Notes: generated by a model not told the origin, from the sequence alone. Shown: positions 8,130 through 17,490, counted from the stretch's first letter. The stretch: DNA of 64,000 nt from Domibacillus tundrae (GCF_000970675.1 NZ_LAJA01000017.1:1-64000); one strand, 5' to 3'. A program made the numbers and translations.

Positions 8130-8327
8130 GAGCATGTAATATTTTTTCGTCTAAATTCTGTCATGGTGTACGGAAATGACAAAGACCTTTCAGAAGGAAA
8201 AGAGTCATTATATGTGTACACACGGACATATGAGGGCACAATATGGGTGATCATACTAAATCATAGTGAAGGTGAAACTGTTGTACTTCGCCCACAGGAA
8301 GCAAGAATATACGAAGTCATTCAATAA
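8130..8327 (+). pseudogene. C-terminal relic of a GH13 alpha-glucosidase
   Basis: An open frame of about 65 codons without a start or ribosome binding site reads FFRLNSVMVYGNDKDL, then ESLYVYTRTYEGTIWV, ILNHSEGETVVL and RPQEARIYEVIQ. This matches the C-terminal beta-domain of GH13 oligo-1,6-glucosidases and trehalose-6-phosphate hydrolases (compare ILHPYETRVYKV at the end of the intact enzyme at 17883-19547). An in-frame stop at 8127-8129 cuts it off upstream. It is the remaining tail of a deleted sugar hydrolase gene, just ahead of glgC. Confidence 0.75.
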
Positions 8328-8376
8328 CAAGAAAAGCATTTGATATTGATCAGTAAAAGGAAAAGGAGAATAGAAA

Positions 8377-9531
8377 ATGGCAAAACAACAATGCGTAGCA
8401 ATGCTCTTAGCGGGCGGCAAAGGAAGCAGGTTAAAAGAATTAACAGAAAATGTGGCGAAACCAGTGGTGCCGTTTGGCGGAAAATACCGCATTGTTGATT
8501 TTCCTCTTTCCAATTGTGCCAATTCTGGCATACATACGGTTGGTGTGTTAACGCAATACCAGCCGCTCGTTTTAAATACATATATCGGAAACGGAAGCGC
8601 GTGGGATCTCGATCGCAGCAAAGGCGGCGTCACTATTCTCCCACCATATGCAAGCGCTTCAGATGTCAATTGGTATACCGGAACGGCCAGTGCCATCTAT
8701 CAAAACCTCCATTATCTAAAGCAGTATGAGCCTGCAAACGTCTTGATCTTGTCAGGCGACCACATTTACAAAATGGATTACAACTTAATGCTTCAATATC
8801 ATATTGAAAAAGAAGCCGACGCGACCATTTCCGTTATTGAAGTTCCGTGGGATGAAGCGAGCCGGTTCGGTATTATGAATACCGATGAATTGAATAATAT
8901 CACGCGGTTTGACGAAAAGCCGGATGATCCGGAAAGCAACCTTGCCTCCATGGGTATTTACATCTTTAAGTGGTCCGTTTTGAAAAAATATTTAGAGCAG
9001 GATGCGGACAATCCAGATTCTTCAAATGATTTCGGAAATGATGTCATACCAGCGATGCTTGCGGATCAGCAAAAACTGGCTGCGTATCCGTTTAAAGGCT
9101 ACTGGAAGGATGTCGGAACGGTCAAAAGCTTATGGGAAGCGAATATGGATTTGTTGGAAAATGATCATCAATTGGACTTGTACGATAAAGACTGGCGCAT
9201 TTGTTCAGTAAACGAAAATTTCCCGCCACCAGTGATGGGCCAAAACGCCATTGTACAATGTTCAATTATCAGTGAAGGGTGTATCGTGGATGGGGAAATT
9301 CAGCATTCCATTTTATCAGAAGGCGTAAAAGTAGCAAAAAACGCTTTTATTAAAGATTCCGTAATCATGCCGAACGCAAAAGTTGGAACCCGTTCTTATA
9401 TTGAAAAAGCAATTGTCATGGAAAATGTTCATGTACCGAAAAATACGGTCATTTACAATGACTCGGAAGATGTGCTGCTTGTTACGAAAGAGTTTTTACT
9501 GACTCTTACGGAAGAAAAATTAATGGTATAA
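8377..9531 (+). CDS. glgC: glucose-1-phosphate adenylyltransferase
   Basis: The enzyme makes ADP-glucose from glucose-1-phosphate and ATP, the committed step of bacterial glycogen synthesis. The N-terminal nucleotidyltransferase domain carries the pyrophosphorylase signature [28 protein letters not shown] and the substrate loop GTASAIYQN. The C-terminal part has the hexapeptide-like left-handed helix. The length of 384 residues is typical. The Shine-Dalgarno AAGGAG lies 8-9 nt before the ATG. In most Bacillaceae glgC sits in a glgBCDAP operon. Here it is alone between a glucosidase relic and a terminator, so GlgB, GlgD, GlgA and GlgP must lie elsewhere or be missing. Confidence 0.95.
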   Translation: MAKQQCVAMLLAGGKGSRLKELTENVAKPVVPFGGKYRIVDFPLSNCANSGIHTVGVLTQYQPLVLNTYIGNGSAWDLDRSKGGVTILPPYASASDVNWYTGTASAIYQNLHYLKQYEPANVLILSGDHIYKMDYNLMLQYHIEKEADATISVIEVPWDEASRFGIMNTDELNNITRFDEKPDDPESNLASMGIYIFKWSVLKKYLEQDADNPDSSNDFGNDVIPAMLADQQKLAAYPFKGYWKDVGTVKSLWEANMDLLENDHQLDLYDKDWRICSVNENFPPPVMGQNAIVQCSIISEGCIVDGEIQHSILSEGVKVAKNAFIKDSVIMPNAKVGTRSYIEKAIVMENVHVPKNTVIYNDSEDVLLVTKEFLLTLTEEKLMV

Positions 9532-9540
9532 AATAGCTGA

Positions 9541-9585
9541 AAAGCTGCTCAGGCCTGTTCAATCCTAAAGCAGCTTTTTTGTTTT
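9541..9585 (+). terminator. terminator between glgC and the AraC gene
   Basis: AAAGCTGCT (9541-9549) pairs with AGCAGCTTT (9569-9577), followed by a T-run. It probably works in both directions between the convergent genes. Confidence 0.75.
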
Positions 9586-10361
9586 TAAGAACCGGTCCGC
9601 CGGTACGCGCCAGGAGCAGTGCCGTATTTCTTTTTAAATACTTTATGAAAATAAGGATATGAACCGAATCCGCATTCTTCGGCGATATGTTCAAGGGTCA
9701 TCGTCGTGTAGGTCATCCGGTCAATAGCAGAAGAAAGCCGTATTTCATGCGCGTATTCAAGCATTGTTTTGCCGGTGCTGCTTTTAAAAAGATGAATCGA
9801 ACGCGAAACACTCAAGCCGGCATGACGGGCGGCGTCCTCTACTTTAAATGTACTCAGCGCATGCTCTTCAATGTAGCGCATCATCCGTGTGACCACGTAT
9901 GGACGCGTTAAATCGATGCTCGTTTCGTTGGCGGCCCGCTCAATATAAAGGCATAAAGATTGAAGAAGAGCGTGGGAGAGTTCCTTGTTTTTGCTCGAAG
10001 CGGGACGACGTTCTTCTATAACAATGCTTCGCCAGAGCGAAATTAAGTTTTCATCGACACCGATATGAGACAAGACCGGCTTTTGAGAACGTGCCCACCA
10101 TTGGGCGAGCCAGCTGCCGTCACAAATAAGATAATAATCGCCACTATCATGGTTTTCTTTAATAAATAGTTCGTAATGATCTTCGGGGTGGACCATGAGC
10201 AGATCACCCTGCTTTATCTCGTACATCCGCCCATTCACCTTTGCCTCGCAGGCACCTTCCGTCTGCAAGCGGAACACATACTCCGAGAAGCCGGGCTTAT
10301 GCTGGGTATACAAACGCTGTGTATGATACGCATATCCACACACGTAAATATTTGAGTTCAT
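9585..10361 (-). CDS. AraC-family transcriptional regulator
   Basis: A 258-residue regulator with an N-terminal cupin-type sensor (VNGRMYEIKQGDLLMVHPED) and a C-terminal AraC double helix-turn-helix ending EECGFGSYPYFHKVFKKKYG followed by TAPGAYR. The start at 10361 is chosen because AGATGGTGATC, nearly identical to the full Shine-Dalgarno, lies just before it; longer in-frame extensions lack one. It is divergent from the oxidoreductase at 10566, so it most likely controls that gene in response to a sugar or sugar derivative. The ligand is unknown. Confidence 0.85.
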   Translation of the reverse strand: MNSNIYVCGYAYHTQRLYTQHKPGFSEYVFRLQTEGACEAKVNGRMYEIKQGDLLMVHPEDHYELFIKENHDSGDYYLICDGSWLAQWWARSQKPVLSHIGVDENLISLWRSIVIEERRPASSKNKELSHALLQSLCLYIERAANETSIDLTRPYVVTRMMRYIEEHALSTFKVEDAARHAGLSVSRSIHLFKSSTGKTMLEYAHEIRLSSAIDRMTYTTMTLEHIAEECGFGSYPYFHKVFKKKYGTAPGAYRRTGS

Positions 10362-10565
10362 TTGATCACCATCTTTTACACTTAATAGCCAAATCGTACA
10401 TGTTTTCATTATATCATTTATGTTTATTTTAACATGCTTGTTATATGATGTAGTCAAATTCATTAGGCGAAAGAAAATAGGAATGAATAAATGATAGCGA
10501 TTCCAAAAAAACGCTCTCAAATGGAGATCTTTCGACTACATATCCACGAAAAGGAGAATGGAAAA

Positions 10566-11612
10566 ATGAGCAAATTAAAAGCAGCAGTTATTGGGTGCGG
10601 AAGTATTGCCAAGTATCGCCACATTCCGGAATATGCAGCAAATGAACAGGTAGAAATTGTTGCTGTTTGTGATATTGTCCAAGAAAGGGCAGAAGAAATG
10701 GCCAGCCAATACGGGGCGAAAGCTTATACTGATTACAAAGAAGTGATTAGTCTGGCTGACGTCGACGTTGTCAGCGTCTGCCTGCCGAATTATTTGCATG
10801 CGCCGGTTTCGATTGCGGCTCTCCGAGCAGGCAAGCATGTGCTTTGTGAAAAACCGATGGCTACATCAAAAGAAGAAGCGGAAGCGATGATTGAAGCGGC
10901 AAACACAAGTGGCAAAACATTAATGATTGCGCATAATCAGCGGTTCGTTGCATCGCATCAAAAAGCGAAAGAGATTTTGGACAGCGGCAAGCTAGGCAAA
11001 GTGTACAGCTTTAAAACAACATTCGGCCATCCGGGGCCGGAAGCGTGGAGTGTAGACGGAGCAGATAGCTGGTTTTTTAACAAAGAGCAGGCTTTTATCG
11101 GCGCAATGGGCGATCTTGGTGTTCATAAATCCGATTTAATGCGTTATTTGCTTGGAGAATTTACAGAAGTGGGCGCTTTTATTGAAACAAATGCAAAACA
11201 AAACACGGATGTGGACGACAATGCAGTGTGTATTTTGCGTACGGAAAGCGGCATTATTGGTACGCTGGCAGCCAGCTGGGCGTACACAGCGGGCAGCGGT
11301 GACAATTCCACAATCATTTACGGTGAAAATGGCACGCTGAAGCTGGAAGCCGATCCGGAGTATTCGCTGATTGAGGAATACCGTACAGGAGAAGTGGTCA
11401 AGCACCAGCTTGGCAAAATCCAGACAAATGAAGAAGGCGGCCAGACGACGACGCACGTAATTGACCATTTTATTGAAAGTATTCTCGAACAAAAAGAGCC
11501 GCTCATTACCGGCGAAGAAGGCTACAAATCATTACAGGTCATTTTGGCGGCGCTTGAATCACAGGAAACGAAGCAGATTGTTTCGTTAAAACAGGGCGTG
11601 GCAGTGAAATAA
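10566..11612 (+). CDS. Gfo/Idh/MocA-family oxidoreductase
   Basis: This 348-residue NAD(P)-dependent dehydrogenase has an N-terminal Rossmann domain (AVIGCGSIAKYRHIPEYA) and the family signature CEKPMA. The C-terminal alpha/beta domain contains GAMGDLGVHKSDLMRYLLG. Such enzymes oxidise or epimerise sugars, inositols or sugar acids; the substrate cannot be told from sequence. The start at 10566 follows the Shine-Dalgarno AAGGAG. It is paired with a divergent AraC regulator, and no transporter or hydrolase is linked. Confidence 0.85.
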   Translation: MSKLKAAVIGCGSIAKYRHIPEYAANEQVEIVAVCDIVQERAEEMASQYGAKAYTDYKEVISLADVDVVSVCLPNYLHAPVSIAALRAGKHVLCEKPMATSKEEAEAMIEAANTSGKTLMIAHNQRFVASHQKAKEILDSGKLGKVYSFKTTFGHPGPEAWSVDGADSWFFNKEQAFIGAMGDLGVHKSDLMRYLLGEFTEVGAFIETNAKQNTDVDDNAVCILRTESGIIGTLAASWAYTAGSGDNSTIIYGENGTLKLEADPEYSLIEEYRTGEVVKHQLGKIQTNEEGGQTTTHVIDHFIESILEQKEPLITGEEGYKSLQVILAALESQETKQIVSLKQGVAVK

Positions 11613-11621
11613 AGTAAAAAG

Positions 11622-11648
11622 AAAAGGGCATTCATATGCCCTTTTTTC
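11622..11648 (+). terminator. terminator after oxidoreductase
   Basis: AAAAGGGCAT and ATGCCCTTTT form a perfect stem around TTC, followed by a T-run. Confidence 0.85.
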
Positions 11649-11846
11649 TCACTTTCAAGCGGATTTGTTCAATAAACAGAGTTCTTTTTCTTTTTGAGTG
11701 AAAAAGATGGATACAACGTGGAAGAAGGAATAAAATGTATTTATTTTAATTTAACGGTGCGGGAAAGGGGTCCTTGTTTTCATCAAAGATCGATTGACAT
11801 CACAAATGCCATGATGTGAAAATGTATGGAAAGAAGGGAATAGAAC

Positions 11847-13598
11847 GTGCATAGTTTGAAATGGATTTGGACGTATATGCGGGACTACAAATCCGGCGTC
11901 TTTATTGGGGTTTTTCTTGTACTTCTTGTCGCGGGATTAAATATGCTCAATCCATACTTCTCCGGCCGAATTGTCGATGATGTTATTTATGGTGGGAACA
12001 TGGCGCTGCTTTGGTTGCTGATCAGCTTTATGATAGCGGTTACGATGATAAAAACGGTCATTCGCTACAGTTTTCAAATTTTGTTTGAACGTGTGTCGCA
12101 GCAGGTCATTTTTACGATTCGGAAGCAGCTTTATGAACGGCTGAATGAACTGGATTTCCGGTTTTACGATCGGACAAAAACAGGTGATATTATGGCGCGG
12201 ATGACCGGTGACATGGAAGCTGTCCGTCATTTTACAGCCTGGACAACGTACATGATTGTAGAAAATGCGGCGATTTTATTATTTGCTATTATTTTTATGT
12301 TTACGATTCATGCACCACTTACGTTAGCCATGATCGCTGTGACACCTGTTATTGGTTTTTTTGCCTATCGGATGAGCAGTGAAGTGCGGCCGACATTTTC
12401 AGAAATCCGGGCCCAATTTGCACGCTTGAATTCGGTTGTGCAGGAAAACATTAGCGGCAACCGCGTGGTCAAAGCCTTTGCCAAAGAAGAATACGAAATC
12501 GGCAAATTTTCTGCTGAAAATAATGCCTTTAAAGAAAAAAATATTCAGTCGGCACGTGTATGGGAAAAGTACTTGCCTGTACTTGACTCACTTGCAGGTG
12601 TGTTGCTTGTGGTTATGATTTTAGTCGGCGGACTGATGGTTATTCAAGAGTCATTGACAATTGGAGAACTCGTTGTCTTTAATTCACTTATTTGGGCGCT
12701 GAACAATCCGATGCGGATGGCTGGCTGGCTGATTAATGATGTCCAGCGTTTTATTGCATCCGCTGAAAAGATTGAAGATTTGCTTAATAAGCAGCCGGCT
12801 ATTACAAATCATCATCAAAAGAAAGCGCTCGTTCCACACGAATTCTCCGTTCAATTTCAAGATGTTACATTTCAATATGAGGATGATCCGGTGCTCTCAA
12901 ACATTACGTTTGGCGTTAAGCAGGGACAGACGGTGGCAATTGTTGGTCCGACCGGTGCTGGAAAATCGACCATTGTGAACTTGCTTTGCCGATTTTATGA
13001 TGCGGACAGCGGGGGAGTCGTTGTGGAAGGAGTGGATGTGAAAGAGTGGGACGTCCGGTCATTGCGGAAGCATACAGCGATGGTTATGCAGGACATCTTT
13101 TTATTCTCCGATACAATTGAAGGAAACATCGCTTACGGCGTCCCGGATGCAACGATTGAACAAGTGCAGGACGCAGCGAAAAAAGCGGAAGCACACGGTT
13201 TTATTTCCAAACTGCCGGAAGGATACGACACGATTATCGGCGAGCGGGGCGTCGGCTTATCAGGCGGACAGCGCCAGCGGATTTCGCTTGCGCGGGCGAT
13301 TTTAAAGGATGCGCCAATTTTAATTTTGGATGATACGACATCCGCTGTTGATCTGGAAACGGAAATGCGCATTCAAAAAACGTTAAAATCTGTTCTTCAA
13401 GAAAAAACCTGCTTTATTATTGCGCATCGTATTTCCTCCGTGAAAGAAGCCGATCTCATTCTTGTGCTCGAACACGGGCGGATTATGGAACGAGGGAAGC
13501 ATGAAGATTTATTGAAACGGAAAGGACGCTATTATAATGTGTTTAAAAATCAATTTGGTGACTTTGACGGCCATCAATTCGGCAAGGAAGTGATGTAA
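11847..13598 (+). CDS. yfiB: heterodimeric ABC exporter, subunit with degenerate site (YfiB-like)
   Basis: A 583-residue half-transporter with six membrane helices (residues 1-310), then an ATPase with Walker A GPTGAGKST (367-375), signature LSGGQRQ (471-477), Walker B ILILDD (491-496) and H-loop His527. The catalytic glutamate after Walker B is Asp496, so this subunit supplies the degenerate composite site. It resembles B. subtilis YfiB and other type IV multidrug exporters such as BmrC. Translation starts at GTG 11847 with Shine-Dalgarno GAAGGG. It is followed without a gap by its partner at 13599. The substrate is unknown, probably a drug or other amphiphile. Confidence 0.85.
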   Translation: MHSLKWIWTYMRDYKSGVFIGVFLVLLVAGLNMLNPYFSGRIVDDVIYGGNMALLWLLISFMIAVTMIKTVIRYSFQILFERVSQQVIFTIRKQLYERLNELDFRFYDRTKTGDIMARMTGDMEAVRHFTAWTTYMIVENAAILLFAIIFMFTIHAPLTLAMIAVTPVIGFFAYRMSSEVRPTFSEIRAQFARLNSVVQENISGNRVVKAFAKEEYEIGKFSAENNAFKEKNIQSARVWEKYLPVLDSLAGVLLVVMILVGGLMVIQESLTIGELVVFNSLIWALNNPMRMAGWLINDVQRFIASAEKIEDLLNKQPAITNHHQKKALVPHEFSVQFQDVTFQYEDDPVLSNITFGVKQGQTVAIVGPTGAGKSTIVNLLCRFYDADSGGVVVEGVDVKEWDVRSLRKHTAMVMQDIFLFSDTIEGNIAYGVPDATIEQVQDAAKKAEAHGFISKLPEGYDTIIGERGVGLSGGQRQRISLARAILKDAPILILDDTTSAVDLETEMRIQKTLKSVLQEKTCFIIAHRISSVKEADLILVLEHGRIMERGKHEDLLKRKGRYYNVFKNQFGDFDGHQFGKEVM

Positions 13599-15380
13599 AT
13601 GGTACGCAATAAATTTGATGTGGATGAAGAGCTGGAATCGTCATTTGACTTCAATCAGCTGAAACGGATGATGGGCTATTTGCGTCCATTTAAAACCAAA
13701 ATTTTTTTCACTGTTTTTCTTATGCTGTTGGCGAGCGGGGCAGCGTTGACGGGACCTTATTTAATTAAAGTGGCTATCGACGATAAAATCCCAAACGGAG
13801 ACGCAGGAGGCCTTGCGCTGCTTGCCGGATTTTATTTAGCTGCGATTACCGTTACCGGCATTTGTTTAAAGTACCGGATCAGAATGATGTCACAAATCGG
13901 GCAAAGCGTCATCTTGCAGCTGCGAAAAGATTTGTTTTCCCATTTGCAGACATTGCCTTTCTCCTATTACGACAGCCGTCCGCACGGAAAGATTTTAGTA
14001 CGGGTCGTCAATTATGTAAACTCGCTGAGCGACTTGCTGTCAAACGGGATTATTAACGTCATTACCGATTTATTCAGTGTGCTGGTTATTATCGGTTTTA
14101 TGCTGGCAATTGATGTGAAGATGACCTTTGCCGCGATGGCGGGCTTCCCTTTTTTAATTGGTTTTATTTTTCTTATTAAAAGAGCTCAGCGCAAAGCGTG
14201 GCAGCAAATCAGCAACAAGCAGTCCAACCTGAACGCCTACATTCATGAAAGTTTAAACGGGATGAAAGTAACGCAGGCGTTTGCACGTGAAGAAGAAAAT
14301 GAAAGAATTTTTTATGAAGTGTCGGACAGTTACCGGTCTGCGTGGATGAAAGGGATTAAAATCCAGTTTTTGCTTTGGCCGGTTATCGAAAATATTTCAG
14401 TCATTACCGTTTCATTAGTGTACGTGACCGGCATTTTCTGGCTGAACGGCAGCGTGACAGCAGGGGAACTTGTAGCGTTTATCGGATACATTTGGATGTT
14501 TTGGCAGCCGCTCGCAAATATCGGAAACTTCTATAATGCGATTATTAATGCGATGGCGTATTTGGAGCGTATTTTTGAAACGATTGATGAAGAACCGGCG
14601 ATTAAAAACGCGCTAAACGCCGGAACGCTGCCGCCTGTGCGCGGGCAGGTTCAATTTGATGACGTCGTTTTCGGTTATGAGGGTGAAAAAAATATTCTTG
14701 ATCATGTCAATTTTACAGCAGCACCGGGAGATACCATTGCGCTGGTTGGCGCGACCGGTTCAGGGAAAACAACGATTGTCAGCTTGATCAGCCGGTTTTA
14801 CGATACGAATAGGGGCAGTGTGAAGGTAGATGGGATTGATATTAAAACAGTGACGCTTTCGTCGCTGCGCAGCCAAATGGGCGTGATGCTGCAGGACCCG
14901 TTTATTTTTTCCGGTACGATTATGGACAATATTCGGTATGGCCGGCTTGATGCGACGGATGAAGAAGTTGTAGCGGCATCAAAAGCGGTGCAGGCGCATG
15001 AGTTTATTAGCGAAATGGAAGATGGTTATGAAACGGAAGTGAATGAGCGTGGAACACGCCTTTCATCTGGACAGCGCCAGCTCATTTCATTTGCTCGGGC
15101 ACTTCTCGCCGATCCGAAAATATTGATTCTCGATGAAGCGACGTCAAGCATCGATACGGAAACAGAGCTTGCGCTTCAAAAAGGGCTGGAGCAGCTCCTG
15201 GCAGGCCGCACATCCTTTATTATTGCTCATCGACTGTCCACCATCCAAAACGCCACACGGATTTTCTTTATTGACGGCGGACAAATTGTGGAGCAGGGCA
15301 CGCATGAAGAACTGCTGAAAAAAGACGGGGCGTATTCAAAGCTGTACATGTCACAGCGCCGAGCGTTGCAGGTTGGATAA
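13599..15380 (+). CDS. yfiC: heterodimeric ABC exporter, catalytic subunit (YfiC-like)
   Basis: A 593-residue half-transporter whose ATG directly follows the stop codon of the upstream partner. Six membrane helices are followed by an ATPase with Walker A GATGSGKTT (384-392), Walker B KILILDE with catalytic Glu513, and the H-loop in IIAHRLS. Its signature motif is LSSGQRQ (488-494) rather than LSGGQ. The two subunits thus fit together as one active site (this Walker B plus the partner's LSGGQ) and one degenerate site. It resembles B. subtilis YfiC. The pair forms an operon. Confidence 0.85.
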   Translation: MVRNKFDVDEELESSFDFNQLKRMMGYLRPFKTKIFFTVFLMLLASGAALTGPYLIKVAIDDKIPNGDAGGLALLAGFYLAAITVTGICLKYRIRMMSQIGQSVILQLRKDLFSHLQTLPFSYYDSRPHGKILVRVVNYVNSLSDLLSNGIINVITDLFSVLVIIGFMLAIDVKMTFAAMAGFPFLIGFIFLIKRAQRKAWQQISNKQSNLNAYIHESLNGMKVTQAFAREEENERIFYEVSDSYRSAWMKGIKIQFLLWPVIENISVITVSLVYVTGIFWLNGSVTAGELVAFIGYIWMFWQPLANIGNFYNAIINAMAYLERIFETIDEEPAIKNALNAGTLPPVRGQVQFDDVVFGYEGEKNILDHVNFTAAPGDTIALVGATGSGKTTIVSLISRFYDTNRGSVKVDGIDIKTVTLSSLRSQMGVMLQDPFIFSGTIMDNIRYGRLDATDEEVVAASKAVQAHEFISEMEDGYETEVNERGTRLSSGQRQLISFARALLADPKILILDEATSSIDTETELALQKGLEQLLAGRTSFIIAHRLSTIQNATRIFFIDGGQIVEQGTHEELLKKDGAYSKLYMSQRRALQVG

Positions 15381-15441
15381 TCGTACGTATTCAATGAGGA
15401 TTCGGTTTGCACCGATTCCTTTTAAAAGGAGTGAATCAATA

Positions 15442-15582
15442 ATGCCGAAATCGCCCCTTTTCCGTGATCCCATTTACGATGGTGCCAGATCCTGTTCTTA
15501 TTTGGAACAGGGAAGCGGAAGAATGGTGGATTGTATATCCGAATCGTCAGGCTGTTTTTTTGAATGTAAAGGAGCTGAATAA
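15442..15582 (+). pseudogene. N-terminal relic of a glycoside hydrolase (GH43-like)
   Basis: A good Shine-Dalgarno (AAAAGGAG) and ATG at 15442 start MPKSPLFRDPIYDGA. A one-base deletion near 15485 moves the reading to another frame, which continues PDPVLIWNREAEEWWIVYPN and RQA. The combined text is the start of a family-43-like glycosidase. The reading ends within 45 codons and runs into the ribosome binding site of the next gene, so almost all of the hydrolase has been deleted. The following oxidoreductase and esterase probably once formed its operon. Confidence 0.65.
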
Positions 15583-16557
15583 ATGAAGATTGGGATGGTT
15601 GGAACGGGTGGATTCAGCCGGATGCATGCAGCTATTTTTACGGATATGACAGACGTAAGGTTTCAAGCAGTTTGCGGAACGAGTCAAGAAAAAGCAGCGG
15701 CTTTTGCGGCAGAGTATGGTGATGCAAACGGGTACGACAATGTCACACAGATGCTGGATCAGGAAAAACTGGACGCAGTCTACATCTGTGTCCCGCCTTT
15801 TGCTCACGGCGATGTGGAGCAGCAGCTTATTGAGAGGGGAATTCCGTTTCTCGTTGAAAAGCCGCTCGCTGTTAATCTTAAGGTGCCGAACGAAATCACC
15901 GTGTCTCTGCAAAAAAAGAATGTGATCACATCGGTCGGTTATCATTTCCGCTATCGTGACACAGTCGCCTCATTAAAAAAAGAACTGGAAACATGCACAG
16001 TCGGTATGGTGACAGGAGGCTGGATGGGGTCGATGCCGCTCGTTCCATGGTGGCGCAACCGTGATACATCCGGCGGCCAGTTTGTTGAGCAGACGACACA
16101 CTTAATTGATTTAGTGCGATACACGCTTGGTGAAGTGGAGGAAGTACACGCAGTGGAAGCAAACAGAATCATGGCAGATCTGCATAAAAACGTAACCGTG
16201 GCGGACATCGGCAGCGCGATATTGAAAATGAAAAGCGGTGTTCTAGTTCAGCTGTCGAATACATGTCTGCTGCCACATGGCGTGTTAGAGATCGGGCTTC
16301 ACTATTTTCATAGCGGCGGTATCGCAAAGATTGATCAAGCTGGGCTAACAAAATGTACGTCATCTATGGAGGTGAAAGAAAAAGACTCAGTGAATCCGTA
16401 TGTGCGTGAAAATGAAGCCTTCCTTCACGCTGTGCAAACGGGCGATACGTCACGTATTTTATCGAGCTATGAAGATGCATTTCGTACACAAGAAGTAACA
16501 GACGCGATCATGAAGTCGGTTGAAAGCAAAAAAACTGTTCAATTAGGAGGAAACTAA
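15583..16557 (+). CDS. Gfo/Idh/MocA-family oxidoreductase
   Basis: A 324-residue NAD(P)-dependent dehydrogenase with Rossmann motif MVGTGGFSRMH, the family signature VEKPLA and a C-terminal domain containing QFVEQTTHLIDLVRYTLG. AAAGGAG lies 9 nt before the ATG. It is followed after 2 nt by an SGNH esterase and preceded by a glycosidase relic. This points to plant polysaccharide or acetylated-sugar metabolism, but the substrate is not known. Confidence 0.85.
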   Translation: MKIGMVGTGGFSRMHAAIFTDMTDVRFQAVCGTSQEKAAAFAAEYGDANGYDNVTQMLDQEKLDAVYICVPPFAHGDVEQQLIERGIPFLVEKPLAVNLKVPNEITVSLQKKNVITSVGYHFRYRDTVASLKKELETCTVGMVTGGWMGSMPLVPWWRNRDTSGGQFVEQTTHLIDLVRYTLGEVEEVHAVEANRIMADLHKNVTVADIGSAILKMKSGVLVQLSNTCLLPHGVLEIGLHYFHSGGIAKIDQAGLTKCTSSMEVKEKDSVNPYVRENEAFLHAVQTGDTSRILSSYEDAFRTQEVTDAIMKSVESKKTVQLGGN

Positions 16558-16559
16558 CC

Positions 16560-17180
16560 TTGTTTACAAAAGAAGACCGTATTTTATTTATTGGAGACAG
16601 TATCACGGACAGCGAACGCCAGGCGGAGCCCGAAGAAATCGGCGATGGATATGTTCGGCTTGTTCGCGACCATTTTATTTGCCAGTCGCCTGCCAATGCG
16701 CCGGCCATCGTCAATAAAGGGATCGGCGGCAACCGCGTAACAGACCTGGCTGAGCGGTGGGAACAGGACGTTTTAAAAGGACAGCCGACTGTTTTATCCA
16801 TTTCCATTGGCATTAATGATGTGTGGCGGCAGCTTGATTCGCAGGGCATTGATCAAATATTGCCCGGGAAATTTGAGACGGTGTATCGCGCCCTGCTCGA
16901 CCAGTCATCTGGTATCCGGCTCATCCTGATGGAGCCGACTATAATTGAAGAAGACCCACAGTCAAAAGGAAACCAAATGCTCAAGCCGTATGTAGACATT
17001 GTCCGGAAGCTCGCTGAAGAGTATGGGGCTGTACTCGTGCCGGTTCATCAAGCATTTATTGGTTATTTAAAAGAAGGCAGTGAATATAAATTAACGACAG
17101 ATGGCGTACATATGACCTCGATCGGAAATATGCTTATGGCGCGGACATGGCTTACAGCAGCCGGTGCAGTGTCGAAATAA
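16560..17180 (+). CDS. SGNH/GDSL-type esterase
   Basis: A 206-residue cytoplasmic hydrolase (no signal peptide) with the four SGNH blocks: FIGDSITD (nucleophile Ser14), GIGGNRVTDL, SIGINDVW and the C-terminal Asp-His pair in TTDGVHMT. Small Bacillus enzymes of this type remove acetyl groups from xylo-oligosaccharides (compare the AxeA2 type). Translation starts at TTG 16560, 10 nt after AGGAGG, and 2 nt after the oxidoreductase stop, so the two genes form one operon. Acetyl-sugar deacetylation is inferred from family and context. Confidence 0.8.
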   Translation: MFTKEDRILFIGDSITDSERQAEPEEIGDGYVRLVRDHFICQSPANAPAIVNKGIGGNRVTDLAERWEQDVLKGQPTVLSISIGINDVWRQLDSQGIDQILPGKFETVYRALLDQSSGIRLILMEPTIIEEDPQSKGNQMLKPYVDIVRKLAEEYGAVLVPVHQAFIGYLKEGSEYKLTTDGVHMTSIGNMLMARTWLTAAGAVSK

Positions 17181-17182
17181 GA

Positions 17183-17224
17183 AAAAGGCGATCTCTTCAA
17201 AGGGAGACCGTCTTTTTCTTATTT
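17183..17224 (+). terminator. terminator after SGNH esterase
   Basis: AAAAAGGCGATCTC pairs with GAGACCGTCTTTTT (one mismatch, one G-T pair) around TTCAAAGG, ending in a T-run. Confidence 0.75.
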
Positions 17225-17490
17225 AATCGTCACTTCAACACCAAAATGATCGGGCACAACCGCTTTATTGACATCATTAAAAATAACAGCGGACGCTTCC
17301 ACATGGACGGGTTTGTTCACAAAAATATAATCAATCCACAAATCCTGTTTGTTTCCATCCGTCCCACCCATCATCGCGATGAGCTTCCCGACAGAGATCA
17401 TAATACCGGCAGCAGGCATCACAGCCACAACAACTAAAAGCGCTTTCCTGAGTTTTGCCAAAAATTAAAAGAGATGAATTTCTTCATCAT
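17219..17490 (-). pseudogene. deletion scar: PTS EIIBC N-terminus fused to an EEP-family C-terminus
   Basis: AAAAGGAG and ATG at 17490 start MMKKFISFNFWQ. After a one-base loss in an A-run the frame at 17461 continues KLRKALLVVVAVMPAAGIMI and SVGKLIAMMGG, the start of a glucose/maltose-type PTS EIIC. The same frame then switches to IDYIFVNKPVHVEASAVIFN and VVPDHFGVEV, the C-terminus of an endonuclease/exonuclease/phosphatase protein. A deletion inside two adjacent genes has fused the first gene's head to the second gene's tail. Neither domain can be functional. Confidence 0.7.

Noticed and set aside
11793-11830. ACATCA/TGATGT inverted repeat over a TTGACA box before the ABC exporter
   Set aside because: Only 6 bp each side; could be chance, so not listed as an operator.
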